Shown: positions 1-12,856, counted from the stretch's first letter. The stretch is DNA of 64,000 bases from Neolentinus lepideus HHB14362 ss-1 (GCA_001632425.1 KV425551.1:1-64000), one strand, 5' to 3'. Notes: generated by a model not told the origin, from the letters alone. A program made the numbers and translations.

Positions 1-787
1 TAATACACGTGCCGTCCAGTTCAGTGCCTTAGGCACTTCTTCGAAGTGACAAGTGCCCAAAGCACTCGACCCAAGTGACTTTACTTCCCGCAGTGCCGGT
101 ACACCACATGACATGACCTGCGGAGCTCAGCGCTCAGCATTCACGAGAGACCGTGCAGACATAGTCACTGCAGTCCATATAACAAGAGTTGTTTGTAAAG
201 AATCATTGAAGTTTGAAAGGATACTTAATAATGTCAACATTGCAAGCAATGATATATGCTATCCTGCCAACAGCAAGCCAGCAAGCATAACAAGGATTTT
301 CCATTCAGTTCCGTCGCTTGATTTGATACCATTTTTGTCTATCATCCAAACGCGCCGATCGCGAGTCGGTGCGCAATCGTATGCACATAGCAGCGCTTCT
401 ACGATCTACCACAAGGTCCAGGGTCGCTTATGGGAATGTTCTGGGAATGTTCTGGTTAGCGGTTGCTAGGAGAGCGATCATGATCACTACACCTACACTG
501 GGCAAGACGCCTCCACTGCTGCAGGCATCTATGTTGTGTCCATAATCCCTGCAGGCTTCTCCCTGCCGTCTATTCTCTTCAGTATATTTCCTTGGATACA
601 TAGTTCACTTTCGCTTACTGCGATCGTCGAACGCAGGAACGCGATCTACGGCCAAGTTCGCCTATTGGAATTCCCATAATCACTCTCCGCGGACGGCCTT
701 ATATTGGCGCTTAGGACGCCCTGAGACGGATATTTGTCTGGTCTCTTGTTCCCTATCTCTTTAACACGTCCGACGGCCCAGAGGCCT
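1..787. other. Intergenic region, no supported gene
   Basis: I see no supported gene here. The one open frame of about 138 codons has no recognisable domain and no clear exon partners. The distal part is probably the upstream region of the Ser-rich gene that starts at 788. Confidence 0.5.
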
Positions 788-2692
788 ATGGCCTCGCCCT
801 CGCACTCCAAGAACGCAAGCCGCAGTCGCCTTTCGTTTATCTTTCAACTCGCGACCAGCCATCCTGGAGGAGCCAATACTCTGAAGAAGAAGAAACAGAG
901 CACGTCGCACAGACACAGAGATCCAACTAGTTCTGCTGGGACCGGTCAAGATATTGACACGGACTATGATGTGTCTTCGGGTCCCTACGAGGCGGGTAGT
1001 TATACGTCTCCTGTATCATCCTTCGCAGCTAGCTCGTCTGCATTATCGATTCCGGGCTCTCGGACACCTTTTGCGTCGTCCGTGAATGATTTCGGGGGAT
1101 CCACTTCCCAGTGTAATCTCAGCTCGACAGATATACCGCCTCTACCGGCTGTTCCAACGCCGAAGGTTCTCGACCAGAAGGAGCGCATGAAGTTGTTGAA
1201 GAAGGCGAGGAAACTGAGTAAAATGCTCGGAGACTTTGCCATCCCCTCCGCACCGCCGTCCCCGAATCGTGATGCGCAGGGTTTCAGTGTTTTGCAGGAG
1301 TCGGGGTGCAGTCCTCGCAGTCCAACCTTGACGGACAACCTTTCCCGAACCAGCAGTAGGACGTATGATGCGAGGACACCTATGGGGCATGGAGTTATGC
1401 CGTTTGCTCGACCATATACTCCGTCCGAGTCCCCACACACTCCCTCATTTCCTCCCCGCCACTCGCACGACCAGCCTTTTACTAGGCCGCCCGCATTCAT
1501 TGCTCAGTCTAGCACGCAGAACTTGCCTACCGAGCTCGTTCTGAGGCCTTCATCCCCTCCAGGTAAACGGAATATGTCTAATACATCTTCGACATCGCGG
1601 CGCAAGAACAAGAGAAGACTCAGTCTTGACCTGTCATCGCTGGTCAACTCTGGCCAATCCATTTTGTCTCCCACAATGCCGGAACCACCCAAGAGTCCGC
1701 TATACATCCCGGGAGATATTTCTGGACCCGTTATTAAAAGAAGTCGTTCATTATGGTCAACGAAGATGTCACAGACTAGAAACTCAGAGGAGGACATGAT
1801 GCCGAGTCCTTCTCAGGCAGCTGAAGAGCGCCACCGCATATTCCAGGATCTGCGGTCTACAAGGTCTGGGTCTTTGCTAAGTGAAAAGCAGAGGGTTCTC
1901 AACGTTAAACGGGCGCGGAAGATGGCCCAAGTAAGTCTGTGCTTGCCTCTCACCTTCCGGTCCTGATTCTTTCCTTATTTCTAGCTATTCGGGTCCGAGC
2001 CTCCCCACGATCTGTTCCAGACAACTAATGTCAATGATTTGTCGGACGACGAGTCGTCTCAACTAAGCCCTATCACCGAGAACAGGCGCGATTCCATCGC
2101 AAGCACACTCCTTTACATCACTCCACCAAATTCCGGGCCTGGCTCACCTAGTTCCTCACATTTAACACCGCGCGAGAGACGTCGGCCACATTCTATTGCT
2201 TCATCAGTCATTTCTGTCCTTCCCCACCAATCCGACGCTCCAGCATCCCATACGCCCCCGCCGTTTTCCGCACTTGTAGAGTCTGCATCTGGTTCAGGCC
2301 GGAGACCGTCTTCTTCACATTCGCGGCATCGCGCAAGCTCGTCCGAGTCTGACATTGCCCCATTACCGTCTTTCCGGCAAAGACGGCTGCGAGCAGCCAA
2401 ATTGACTCGCTTCTTCGGTGTAGACCTTCAGCAACTAGAGCCGGAGATGACGTCCTCCAAGGAAAGATTACCTCTCGCGGGGTTGTCTCGTTCTGCCTCG
2501 CTGTCTACGAACCTTTACAGAGAGCCCGACGAGATGGTCGAATACCTACATCCCCCTGAGTCCGAGGGACATGAGCAGGTGGACGTGAAGGTGGTCAGTC
2601 GGCCTGGGTTGTTCGGTTGGGGGTCAAATCAGCGCGACGTGGATGTCAGCGACGTAAGGGTGAAGTTAAGACGAATGCGAGCCGCCCGATAG
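788..2692 (+). CDS. Ser/Pro-rich disordered protein with three repeated K/R-A-x-K-L/M...G motifs
   Basis: Two exons, 788-1930 and 1985-2692, separated by a GT-AG intron, give 616 residues. The open frame extends upstream of 788 without an ATG, so 788 is the first ATG. I recognise no catalytic domain. The protein is dominated by Ser, Pro and Arg and looks disordered. Three short basic motifs resemble each other: KKARKLSKMLG (about residue 137), KRARKMAQLFG (about 375, across the splice junction) and LRAAKLTRFFG (about 515). Each is followed within a few residues by acidic or Pro-rich sequence. The intron falls inside the second motif. Function is unknown. A regulatory or scaffold role is only a guess from composition. 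Confidence 0.75.
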
Positions 2693-3380
2693 CATTTATG
2701 GTGGGCGCATCTTTCCTTCATGGTCTCATTCCTCTTCGTGTTGCTTTTTAATGGCATTACGGTACCTTCGGTGTCTTGATACTGGATATCGAGTCGCACC
2801 TTCTCGTACATTTAGATGTATTTAATGAACATCTTTCGCTATATGTTACGCCGTATTTGGTATGGTTATACAATGGAGGTTTCGTTCATTTTTAGACAGT
2901 TATTTATTTACTTAACGATATTTTAATTGCGAGTGATCGGGCGTTGCGTCATCATGGATCGCCGGATGTTAATCGCCATTTCAACAATATTGAGCCTGAA
3001 GCTGAATGGTATGTCTACGATGTCATTTATTATGAAGTCTCCGCAGATTTAGAACTCGAAGTCATCAGAACCTCGACTGGAACGTGCAGAGGGCTACAGA
3101 CCTGGTAGGCAGAGCTTGCAATTGGGCACTCGTGACGCATCCTCCGGAGGAAACAATCCAGGCGTAAATCAAGTCACGTCTTCCGGTGACAGGCCACTTC
3201 ACGATTCATTGCGTAGACACGTCGTGGAACACAGACGGTGACTTCACAGTGCGGCTGTGACGCCATCTGTCAGGCCGACGAGAAACACATAAAAGCTGGC
3301 CGTCTGCTGTTCGAACTCTTCATCCACATCTCCCATCTACACCCACCTTCAAACTTGCCTTCGCATTCTTGTTCTAAGCA
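2693..3380. other. Intergenic region with Con-6 promoter
   Basis: No gene is seen. The distal end holds the first Con-6 gene's promoter, with a TATA-like CATAAAAG at 3288-3295, about 90 bases before the ATG. A CT-rich stretch lies between that box and the start codon. Confidence 0.5.
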
Positions 3381-3798
3381 ATGGCCAACCCTGGAAATGT
3401 GAGTAGCGACGCTCCTCATATCATACCTCATTAATAACATTGAGATCCAGGTCGCTGGTGGTCACAGTTCGTCGCGATGTCGCCGTAGCTTCCCCTCCGT
3501 GTTGACTAACTTTTGACATAGAGGCCAACCTCAACAACCCCAACACCTCGGAGGAGTCCAAGCAGCACTCTCGCCAGGTCGTCGCCGAGATGGAGAGTTC
3601 TGGCGAGGTTGGCAGTGGCGGCGATGACGCCTACAAGAATGAGGGCAATGTTGTCGGTGGCCACAAGGTAATTCGATACGCCATGCACAGCGCGAAACCA
3701 GTCTAATATAACTCGTGCAGGCTAACTTGAAGAACCCAAACACGTCCGAGGAGTCGAAGCAGCACTCCAAGCAGGTCCTCGACGACATGGAGGCCTAG
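3381..3798 (+). CDS. Conidiation-specific protein 6 (Con-6) family, copy 1
   Basis: Four exons (3381-3398, 3451-3466, 3522-3667, 3721-3798) encode 85 residues. The protein has two Con-6 repeats. Each contains KANL, then N-P-N-T-SEES-K-QHS, then Q-V and an acidic end, separated by a Gly-rich linker with GNVVGGHKAN. Con-6 proteins are small hydrophilic proteins first described in Neurospora conidiation. Their biochemical role is unknown, though stress or desiccation protection has been proposed. The second exon is only 16 bases and encodes VAGGH. A paralogue with the same exon layout lies immediately downstream, so this is a tandem duplication. Confidence 0.93.
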
Positions 3799-4177
3799 CG
3801 ACTAGAACAGCGTCAGCATTTCTGCCTTTACCGAATTCATGTAACAGTAAATACGTGTACGTGTTCGAGACTGTAATTGTATCATAAGCCCACGTCACGA
3901 GAAGAGCGCTGTGCCACCAATGGCGCTCGCTAGGCGGGAAGTTGATCGGCTCCATTGGCTACGTTTCCATAGAGTGGGATTCTGACTCGAAGCGGTAAAT
4001 CAGCGACCCTTGGCTCTGTGGGTGGGCCAACCCTTCTCCGGAATATGACGGCCACAGTGACGCCAGCGCATAACAGCGCACACCAATGCACCGTCAAACG
4101 CATATAAGGCGGCATGGGACGTTGCTAGAGAGCCATCAGTTCCATCCCGTCAACCACACTTCCCCAGAGAACTAATC
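3799..4177. other. Intergenic region with promoter of second Con-6 gene
   Basis: A short spacer between the tandem Con-6 genes. It contains a TATA-like TATAAGG at 4103-4109, about 70 bases before the downstream ATG. Confidence 0.5.
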
Positions 4178-4631
4178 ATGTCTAATCATCTTGGAAACGT
4201 GAGTAGTGAAAAAGTCTTGAACAATAGGCAGATCCTCAGCTTATCCACACTTAGGTTGCTCGTGGCCACAGTGAGTACAAGCATAAAAATGCCTTTTTCC
4301 TGCACTTGCGAGACGACGTCTGACCGTACCTGAACAGGGGCCGCCATCAACAACCCGAACGTCTCGGAGGAGGCCAAGGGCCACTCGCGCCAGGTCCTGA
4401 GCGAGATTGAGAAGAGCGGGGAGGTTGACGACGATAGCACACGTTCCAGCACAGCGACTGGCCATGAGGGTAACGTCGCCCGTGGCCACAAGGTGAGTCC
4501 GAGAGGGAAGTCGTGTAGGTCGGCCGAAGGCTGACTGAGCTGGTCTCGTCCAGGCTAACCTCTCTAACCCAAACACGTCTGAGGAGTCCAAGGAGAGATC
4601 AGAGCAGGTCCTAGAGGAGCTGGGCCAGTAA
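4178..4631 (+). CDS. Conidiation-specific protein 6 (Con-6) family, copy 2
   Basis: Four exons (4178-4198, 4255-4270, 4338-4492, 4554-4631) encode 89 residues with two Con-6 repeats (INNPNVSEEAK...HSRQVL and LSNPNTSEESK...SEQVL). Exon number, the intron phases and the 16-base second exon (VARGH) match the upstream copy. The linker between the repeats is longer and carries a short Ser/Thr stretch. It is a diverged tandem paralogue and keeps its own TATA-like box, so both copies are probably expressed. The molecular function of the family is unknown. Confidence 0.93.
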
Positions 4632-4979
4632 GTGGGAGACGTTTGATACAAAGACGGAATGTGCGATATGATGTTAAATGCTTGATTGTATTGGTATCGT
4701 CAGTACGTTCGGAAGGATGAGTACCTTGGGATTGTGATGTCACCTAAGAACAAAATGAAACATTGTGCGAGGAGTCCCGTATCCTTGAAGTCCCTAGAGG
4801 ATTTTGATTATAAGGACTGAGAACGAGCAGCCTAGGCACGCGCATTTTGTGGATGTATGCCTGCGCGGCAATTCCCGACCGGGCGGCTTCAGCGGACAGA
4901 AACCACGAAGTTTGAGCTTGGATTTTGGACATCCCCAGTCCATTGCCCGCACCGCGTTCACAGTATTTAGGCCGTCGGT
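4632..4979. other. Intergenic region upstream of RPB8
   Basis: No gene is seen. It holds the 3' end of the second Con-6 gene and the upstream region of RPB8. Confidence 0.4.
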
Positions 4980-5626
4980 ATGGCCTCAAATGCGTCCAAT
5001 ATCGTGTTCGATGATATCTTTACTATCGAGGACATAGACAAGGAGGGGAAGAAGTTTGACCGAGGTGTATAACTTGCAGTACCTCGGTATAGCATCTGCT
5101 AACGTTTATGTGATCACTAGTTTCCCGCTTGCATGCGCGGTCCAAAAACTATGACATGCACTTGACACTGGATTACAATGTCGAGCTGTTCCCGCTGCAG
5201 AAAGACCAAAGTTTCGCACTCGCACTTGCTTCGTCTTTAGTGAAGGGCGGCGCGCCGAGTGGTACTAGTGCAGAAGAGGAGGAAAAGGATAAGGACGTAT
5301 GGAGACCAGACGGGAAGGGCAAGCGGGGCTTAGAGGAAGATTATGACTACGTGATGTACGGGAAGGTGCGTGTCCTCGATTGTCTTATGCTACTTTGCAG
5401 TCCGACTTGGCGTTCGTTAGGTGTACAAATTTGATGGCGGAACTGCCGAGATGGTGTACGTTTTTCAGAACTTTCGCTGGTCAGTATGGTGCTCATCTAA
5501 AATTTGACCATCCCCAGCACTGTGTACGCATCCTTTGGCGGATTGCTCATGTCACTCTATGGTTCTTTCCGGCACATGACGAGCATCGTCCTCGGTGATC
5601 CTGTGTACCTGCTCATGCGCAAGTAA
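4980..5626 (+). CDS. RPB8: RNA polymerases I, II and III shared subunit RPABC3 (Rpb8)
   Basis: Four exons (4980-5064, 5121-5365, 5421-5455, 5518-5626) give 157 residues, close to the usual 145-150. Recognised stretches are the N-terminal FDDIFTIEDIDKEGKKFDR, the central SRLHARS...DMHLTLDYNVELFPL, and the C-terminal VYASFGGLLMSL and VYLLMRK. Rpb8 is a small OB-fold subunit shared by all three nuclear RNA polymerases. The third donor was chosen as GTACGT, leaving ATG-GT, because only this restores the continuous EMVTVYASFGG expected for fungi. The acidic and basic insert around residues 70-90 is a surface loop that varies between species. Confidence 0.95.
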
Positions 5627-6514
5627 TGGAGTCCCGTCCGTTTCATACTGCCGCAAGAGCAAACGAAAAGCGAAGAGGCGAAAAGCGATGGGGGTACTCA
5701 AGAGCCACAAGCACGTGACAGCTTCGCGTCATATCCCAGCACACAAGCTCAGTGGCGCGCAGAGCGAGTCACTTTGGGGAAGGAGCATGTTCTGTGTGAG
5801 GGAATAGCACGTGTTGTAAAGGCGATAATGCTCAAAGGCGCAGGGTTGGCTGTGGCTGGTATCGTGGCTGGGGGTATCGATTGCATGGGTGTTCTACTTC
5901 TGGGGGATCTCCCGGACCGCTTATGATCGTCACCAGGAGATTAAAGGAATTGTTATTTTGATCAATAGTACGGTCTGTGCCCTGAAAACGTAACATCACA
6001 AGTCCTTGTAGGGTATAGTCTTTGTGCACCCGGGCAGGACGAAATGTGGCAGATATTGATGGCCATAGGATGAGTTGACGCAGATATGGTGCCCCGCAGG
6101 TGATAGAACCGTGGCATTCGCGAAAGCCTAGACATTTGAGATGTGCATGAGAGGTTGAGAGACAAGGGGTTCTGATCCGGGAAGCCGAGCGCCGGGGTGG
6201 GTACCCTGAGATGCAGGACTCGTGGTTAGACGCTGGGAACGACTGGTAGTGCTTTGCGTGCTGTACGTGTATACGAATGAGGGCAGTCATCACCTACGGT
6301 AGGTGATGGCAGGAGGAAAGCTCGGCGCTGAGAATGAAACTGGCCGGGGACACGCTAGGCTTGCGGTGGCGTTGTTGAGTCTCGGAGGGGCGACATAGTG
6401 CAAAAATGCATAGGGACCGCCTCACGTACCCGCACCCTCCTAAGCCACCCGCGGCGTCCTTTTCCCTCGTCCCCTCCCAACGCTCCCTTTCTTCCCCCGT
6501 CCTCCCACCCCATC
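5627..6514. other. Intergenic region upstream of ITC1
   Basis: No convincing coding sequence on either strand. The last 100 bases are strongly C/T-rich, as is common just before fungal start codons, and probably form the ITC1 leader. Confidence 0.45.
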
Positions 6515-9500
6515 ATGCCCCTCTGCCGCCGCAAACGCGTCCTCCTCGTCGAGCCCTCGCCCGTCCTGCTCGATGCCGTCAAGACCGACCCCAACAAGGA
6601 GGTCTTTTACCTCCGCCAGACCGGCGAGATCTTCGAGACCTATGAGTATGTGTCACCCGCCCTGAAGCTACCCACACCGGCCTCGTCCATTGACAACCTC
6701 CTGCTATCCAGGGAATATGCCTCTCGGATGACCTTTTACAAGGTCAAACAGTTCCAATGTGAGGTTACAGGCAAGAGCGGTCTGGACTACTTCCAAGCGC
6801 TCGAGAGCGAGCATCAGGAGGCACGAACCATGCACTCGAGGTTCCCCGAGCCCCTCAAAGGTCCTGTACTCCGGGCGGTTCAGTGGCGTTCGTGTCTCTG
6901 CCTTGTTTATAATCTAACACGCGGCTAATCGGCGCCCTATGTCTGGTAGAGGTCATGGGCCGACTAGATCATCTCGTCGAAGCAGTGTATGAGCGGTTCA
7001 AGGATCGGTACTTTAAGGACGAGAGTATGTTAGCTATCCTCTCCTTCGTATCCCCACTAATCACCCATGTCCCAAAGGGGTCCTCGTCGACTTTCAAGGC
7101 GAAAAGTACGTCCCAGTAACGCATCCTCCCCTTACTCCACGTCTTATGCACTACCTACAGGTACTCCGCCAGGGTCGTAAGAGTCTTTCCTCCGAACACT
7201 TATCCACCTCGCGACGAGAATCAACCGTCGACCTCTGCCTCTTCTTCCGAATCATCTCTATCACCAGTACCCGACGACGACGCTGTCCATCTGGTCGCAA
7301 GCGACCTGAAGATTGCCGTGAAAGACAGCATCACGCAAGATGACCCGGCACGGTATGTTTACCGCACCCAAATATTGGAGGAAGAGAGGCCGGAGAAGAG
7401 CAAGAATGCTGCGCGGGACGCCATGAAAAGTAAGATGAGTGGAGTTGTGAAGGACGTGCAACCATCAAGTCTAAGGTACGATGATCGTTCACGAGTCGGC
7501 CGCGTGCTTTAACCTCGCGTATCCAGTCGGGACCGCCTTTCTTTCTCAAAGTCCATACTACGGCGGTTCATGCGCGAATGTGTTGATCGTGCACCGGCTG
7601 TTGCCTCACCATGGACGGTGAAACCTTCCATTGCTATGAAGTATGGTGTCAACTCGGAAATGCCCGAAGAGATTAGGCAAGGCGTTGAGAGCATCAAGAA
7701 CAAGGAGATCGAAAAGAGGAAAAAGATTTGGGAGGACAAGGAGGGTCCTCCTACGAAAAAACAGAAGAAGCCGGTTGGCGCACCGGTTGATAGCAGTGTG
7801 TTCTTTTGCTGCACTATCATCCCACCTTGTATGGCTTATTGCATCTTTACCTCTTATCGTAGTGAAAACGTTCGCAAATGCAGCCGTCGAGGCCGAACGT
7901 GAAGCGAAGGAGCAGGCTGCAAAGAAGGTTAAAGAGGAAGAAGAAAAGGCCAAGAAGGCCGAGGAGAAAGTCAAGAAGAAACCCATACGCTATCCAACGG
8001 AGGATCTGGACGTGCGGCTAAACGAGAAGGAGAAGAAGGCTGGCATCAAGATGAGGCGTCCAGTACCCGGTCGACTAATGCTGCCTTTTGGGGAGGACCG
8101 ACACACTTTTGAAATGTTCTTGATGGCATGGAATTTCTTGGTTGGTTATGGGTAGGTGTCGTTGTAGGGTGTGATGCTGCTTTATTAATGGCTTGTCACA
8201 GTCAGCCGCTGCACCTGTCGAGTTTCACGCTGGACGAGTTCGAGCATGCTATCCGGCACTCGGCCATAGATCTAGCGTGTCCTCTCTTGGGCGAGATCCA
8301 CTCAACGTTAATTTACAATCTCCGTACAGTTCCGTTCGTCCGCCATGGAGCCATCATGTCTCTGTTAGAACTGAAGGAGAGCATAGCTAATGGAGAGCGC
8401 CCCGACGATTCAGAACAGGACTCGTTTGGTGTCCCACTACCCAAACTTGTCGATGCAGTTGCCGACGTCGGTAATAACTGGGAGAGAGTGCCATTAAGGA
8501 CAGCCGAAGGCCGAGAAGGTTGGGAAGATGCCCTGATAGGGTGTCTGAAAGACGTATGTTGTAGCTTTCTCTCGTATAGAAGTGTTTGCTGATATGGTAT
8601 ATGTTCCAGCATGCCGATGTTAAGAAGTTCCCTCGCCTCCGCGCTATCTTCACTCAACTCCTCTTCACTGCGGAGTCTTCACGAGAGCCGTCACCTTCCA
8701 GCTCCGCCTCTCCCCGTGCCACCGCCGAACCTGCAATCCTCTCAGAGCCCTCTAGACCTAGAGAGCGGTATCATGCTCTTCCTCCAAGAGACAGGATCGC
8801 TATACTTGGCTACATGTGCAATCTAGCGATTTCCAGTAAAGCCATTCATGCACACATGGAAAGCTGCGAAGAGAATTTGACAGCACTCAGGAAGGAGAAG
8901 ATCGAAGTGAACAGACAAAAGAAGGCATTGTAAGTGCATTCCCTCCGTCCCCGCGGATGTTATCCATCTGATAGCCTGTCTAGCGTAGAGGAAATGGATA
9001 AACTTGCCGCGTTGACTAGCGAAAAAGACAAGGCAGCTACCAATGGTGCCGATGGCGACGTTGCCCTGCACGACTCCAGCGAGCTGTCTGATGTCCCGTC
9101 AGATGCTGGATCAGATTCTGGGTCGAACGCAGCTGGTGGCAAGCGCGAATCTAAAAGCAAATATCACTCTATGGCATCAGCGAGACTCAAAGCGAAGAAA
9201 AAGGAAGAAGATAGAAAACATGCACTGGCTGAACACCGGCGGTTGGACGAGGAGGTCAATAAGCTGGAACGCCGGCTCGAAGGTATTGAGCGGGAGTTTC
9301 GGAAACTCCTAGGTGCTATTAGAGTGAAGCCCCTTGGCAGAGATAGATTCTACAATCGGATCTGGTGGTTCGATGGCATGGGCTCCGGTTCACTAGTGGC
9401 AAGTGGAGGCTCGGTGCAGTATGGCACTGGGAGGATTTTCATACAAGGTCCTAGTGAGTTCGACGTTGAGATCTTGGGCCGACGCGATGACAAAGAGGTG

Positions 9501-9943
9501 ATGGAGAGGAGGCTAGAGGAAGAAGGGCCCGAGGGCATGTTGGGCGTCGGGGAATGGGCGGTCTACGACACTATCGAAGAGGTAGGATTATTATTATTAC
9601 AGCTCGCACGAGCTAGCTAATTCCTTCAACAGGTCGATGAGTTTGTCGCTTGGTTGAATCCGAAAGGTGTTCGTGAACTTGCACTCAAGAATGCCTTCAC
9701 CAAGTGGTGGCCGCACATAAACCCCGGGATTCGCAAGCGGATGGCTGTGAGTTCTTTGCATTCTATGCTTCTATGCTACTGCAGCACAAACTAATCATCC
9801 ATCTCTCGCAGGACCTGAGCGCGAATGCGAAACCTCAGGTTGTCGAGGGACGACGCAGCTCGCGTTCAAAGCAAGCTAGTCCTGACATCATCCGCGAGCC
9901 GTACATGACATGGACGAATCGTCGAGCCACTAATTCATCATGA
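6515..9943 (+). CDS. ITC1: ISWI chromatin-remodelling complex subunit Itc1 (WAC, DDT and WHIM domains)
   Basis: Twelve exons were joined (6515-6645, 6712-6887, 6950-7024, 7078-7105, 7161-7475, 7527-7795, 7863-8151, 8202-8553, 8610-8929, 8975-9581, 9633-9746, 9812-9943), giving 935 residues. The N-terminal WAC region contains VFYLRQTGEIF, YASRMTFYK and QCEVTGKSGLDYFQAL. A Lys/Glu-rich coiled coil follows. The DDT region contains LHLSSFTLDEFEHAIRH, and the WHIM motifs include LGYMCNLAISS and LGRDRFYNRIWWFDG. In yeast, Itc1 pairs with Isw2 to slide nucleosomes and repress transcription. The metazoan relatives are ACF1 and WSTF. No bromodomain or PHD finger is visible, as expected for the fungal form. 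Confidence 0.93.
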
Positions 9944-10460
9944 TGTAGCGTATCCCCTGCTGTCTTGACTTCTCATATCCTGTGTCCCTCTTTCACTACC
10001 CGGACTCGTCTCCTTTCCTTTTGTTTAATTGTCCTGCCTATTAACATCATCGCACCTTGCATCATTATGTGCCAACATTATTATTCTTGCACGACTCCTA
10101 GATTTGTTGCCATACCCATTGATCACCCATAGTTTAACGAGGATGTAGATGAAAATATTCGCAATTCAACGGGATGCCATGCATAGCGCCTTTGGTGATC
10201 GCGTGCCGGTGCCGCCACCACTCTTCTCATTCGCGTATGTTCTAGAAATGGTTCTACTCTGCTCAACGTCATTCTCCAATAGACGGATAACGGAGACTTA
10301 GATGACTCCAGTAGCCCTTTAGATGGAGGTGAAGAGACGTCATAAATGGTCGGCCAAGCTGGCAGCAGGGTCTCTTATCCGAGGCTACCCCTCTACCCCT
10401 TGCAGTTAACCTCATAGGTTTATTCAAACCGCCACGAATTTACGACCCTGACGACTTGCC
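9944..10460. other. Intergenic region between ITC1 and the AVT1-like gene
   Basis: No coding sequence is recognised. It holds the ITC1 3' end, which is T-rich, and the upstream region of the transporter gene. Confidence 0.45.
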
Positions 10461-12856
10461 ATGACTTCGTTGCCCACCGATACATCCTTTCGTGTCGGTT
10501 CATTGGGATCAACCGCGTCGAGCTTCAAAGATGCAATTGCGTCGTGTGAGCAGTAATCCTTCACTTTGTCTTGTTCCCCTCAAGTTCTCCTCTGACCTCT
10601 GGATGTTCCAGACCGCCGGTCCCAGTATTTCTTAACCACATCCAACGTTGCTTCTTCCACGGAGAATCTGAATGAGACTGCAGAGGACGTAGAAGCCGTT
10701 ATTGGAGAGGATGCAAGAAACCAAGGACCTTCAGTTCCTTCTTTATATGGCTCGTCAGGTTTCCAAGACGGTCTCGTTGGCAATCTTGAGTGGGACGAAG
10801 ATGAGCTGCCTACCCCCAGACCGGTCACAGACCAGAATGTATCAGGCGGCAATCTTTTACCTCCTGCTGTGCTATCACCCGCTGCCAGGGATGGGATTCC
10901 GGTTCGTACACAGAGGCGTGCCGGCGAGCGGACGCCCTTGCTTCGCAAGGCAACTTCATTATCCAGTGCATCTGGCCTCGCCAGTCGCGGTTCAGGCGCC
11001 CTACGTCCTGTAGGGCAGCCTTCAAGTTTGACCGCTCCAGAATCTCAACAATCGATTGACGGCACACTGACGCGTCGCGTTTCTACTGTGAGTCTGAAAA
11101 GCACAAAATACAACTTTGGTGGTAAGAGTACATTTGGACAGACAGTAAGTGCTCGTTGTACCATTACCTCTATGATATACCGTTTATCCTCTATTACAGC
11201 TGTTCAACTCAATAGCCATCCTACTCGGAATTGGTATGCTTTCGGAACCTCTAGCTTTCGCGTATGCGGGCTGGATCGGGAGCTCGTTCCTCATCATATT
11301 CTACGGTTACATTACATGCTATACGTACGTGACCCTATTCTCTGCTGACTGTCAGCCTACGCTGAACTGGCAACAACGCATCAGAGCTAAGATACTAGCG
11401 CACATAATCTTGGACGACCCACGTCTCCGTTCTTATGCCGATATTGGACGCAAGGCCTTTGGCCCAAAGTCTATGCCGTTGACAAGTGCAATGTTCTGTC
11501 TTGAGCTTTTCGCAGTTAGGTATGTCCCTCTCTTGTCCCGTGCTGGAGTGGATGCTGATGTCGGTGTAGTGTGGCTCTCGTTACACTGTATGCTGACTCG
11601 CTGCACTCGGTTGTTCCGTCATATTCTACCGACACGTACAAGATAGTTGGACTTCTTGTGTACGTTCGATCCCCTCATAATCCTTCGGTTATTGACTTAT
11701 CTGTCGTTGTATAGACTCATACCTACTGTATTCCTACCTCTCTCCTTGCTGTCATACACGTCCATCTTGGGAATTGTGTCCACTCTGTTTCTTGTCGCCG
11801 TCATCTTCATCGACGGATTCTCCAAAAAGAACAGCCCCGGCAGCCTGTGGCAGCCCGCTGAGACCAATGTTGGCATACACAGTACTGGCGAGTTGGGCAT
11901 TGCGTTCGGTTTGTTTATGGCAGGTGTACGTCTTTTCAGAACTCTGGCGAAGTCCATCTTCATCCTATTCGCCTTAGTTTTCTGGCCATGCCGTGATTCC
12001 ATCTCTCGCCAGAGATATGGTAGATCCCGGGCAATTTGATGTCATGATAGATTGGGCATTCGTAAGTGCAACGACACCGCAGTTTGGGCGATGAAAGAAT
12101 TACGTTCATGACCTCGCACTCCAGTTCACAGCTACCTTCATATACTCTGTCATTGGTGTAGCGGGATATTTGATGTTCGGCTACTCGGTCCACGATGAGG
12201 TGTGTTTCACATTCACGGATGCTGCAGAAATTACATTTATAACATTCGCCTGCAGATCAGCCAGGATTTGCTCCTCACGAAAGGCTATAATCCGTTCCTG
12301 AATAAGATTGCGTTGTGGATGCTCGTCATCAATCCTTTGTGAGCGGCGTCCTCATGCTTTCACAAGCGCTGAATATCTAATTCCTGTTGCAGATCCAAAT
12401 TCGCGCTCGCCACCAGACCGGTTCGTACTGTATCTCTGGCCTATATGTAAGCAACTAATTCGGACATAGCTTAACGTGACCCTCGAGATAATGCTCGGTT
12501 TGGAGACCACCTTGTCTCCCGCATCTTCGGAGAGCCACGACACGAAACTAAGCACCAGCTCCGAGATCACTCGGGCAGGGAACAATAGACACATCCTCCG
12601 ACGCGTTTTCATCGTCATCGAACGTGTGGGCCTTACCTTACTCTCTGTCACCGTGTCCATCCTCGTCCCTCAATTTAGCTCGGTCATGGCGTTCCTAGGG
12701 TCGTTCTCGGCCTTTCTATTGTGCGTCGTTGGCCCGGTATCTGCGAAGGTTGCGTTGCAGGGGAAATGTGGGCTGTGGGATGGGCTGTTGTTGGCTACGG
12801 GGGTTGTTATGGCTATGTGGGGGACCGGGGCGGCGTTTTGGTCTGCTACTGAATGA
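10461..12856 (+). CDS. AVT1: Vacuolar amino-acid transporter, AVT1-like (AAAP family)
   Basis: Eleven exons were joined, starting 10461-10545, 10612-11144 and 11200-11324 and ending 12393-12420 and 12470-12856. They total 1836 coding bases, 611 residues. About 200 hydrophilic residues precede the membrane domain, as in Avt1. The first membrane segment contains LFNSIAILLGIGMLSEPLAFAYAGW. Later segments include FSGHAVIPSL and GVAGYLMFGY, both typical of the amino acid/auxin permease family. Roughly ten to eleven hydrophobic segments are visible. Yeast Avt1 imports neutral amino acids into the vacuole in exchange for protons. Substrate specificity here is inferred only from family membership. 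Confidence 0.9.

Noticed and set aside
53..469. Open frame of 138 codons on the plus strand
   Set aside because: No recognisable domain, low protein-like signal and no exon partners. Treated as intergenic.
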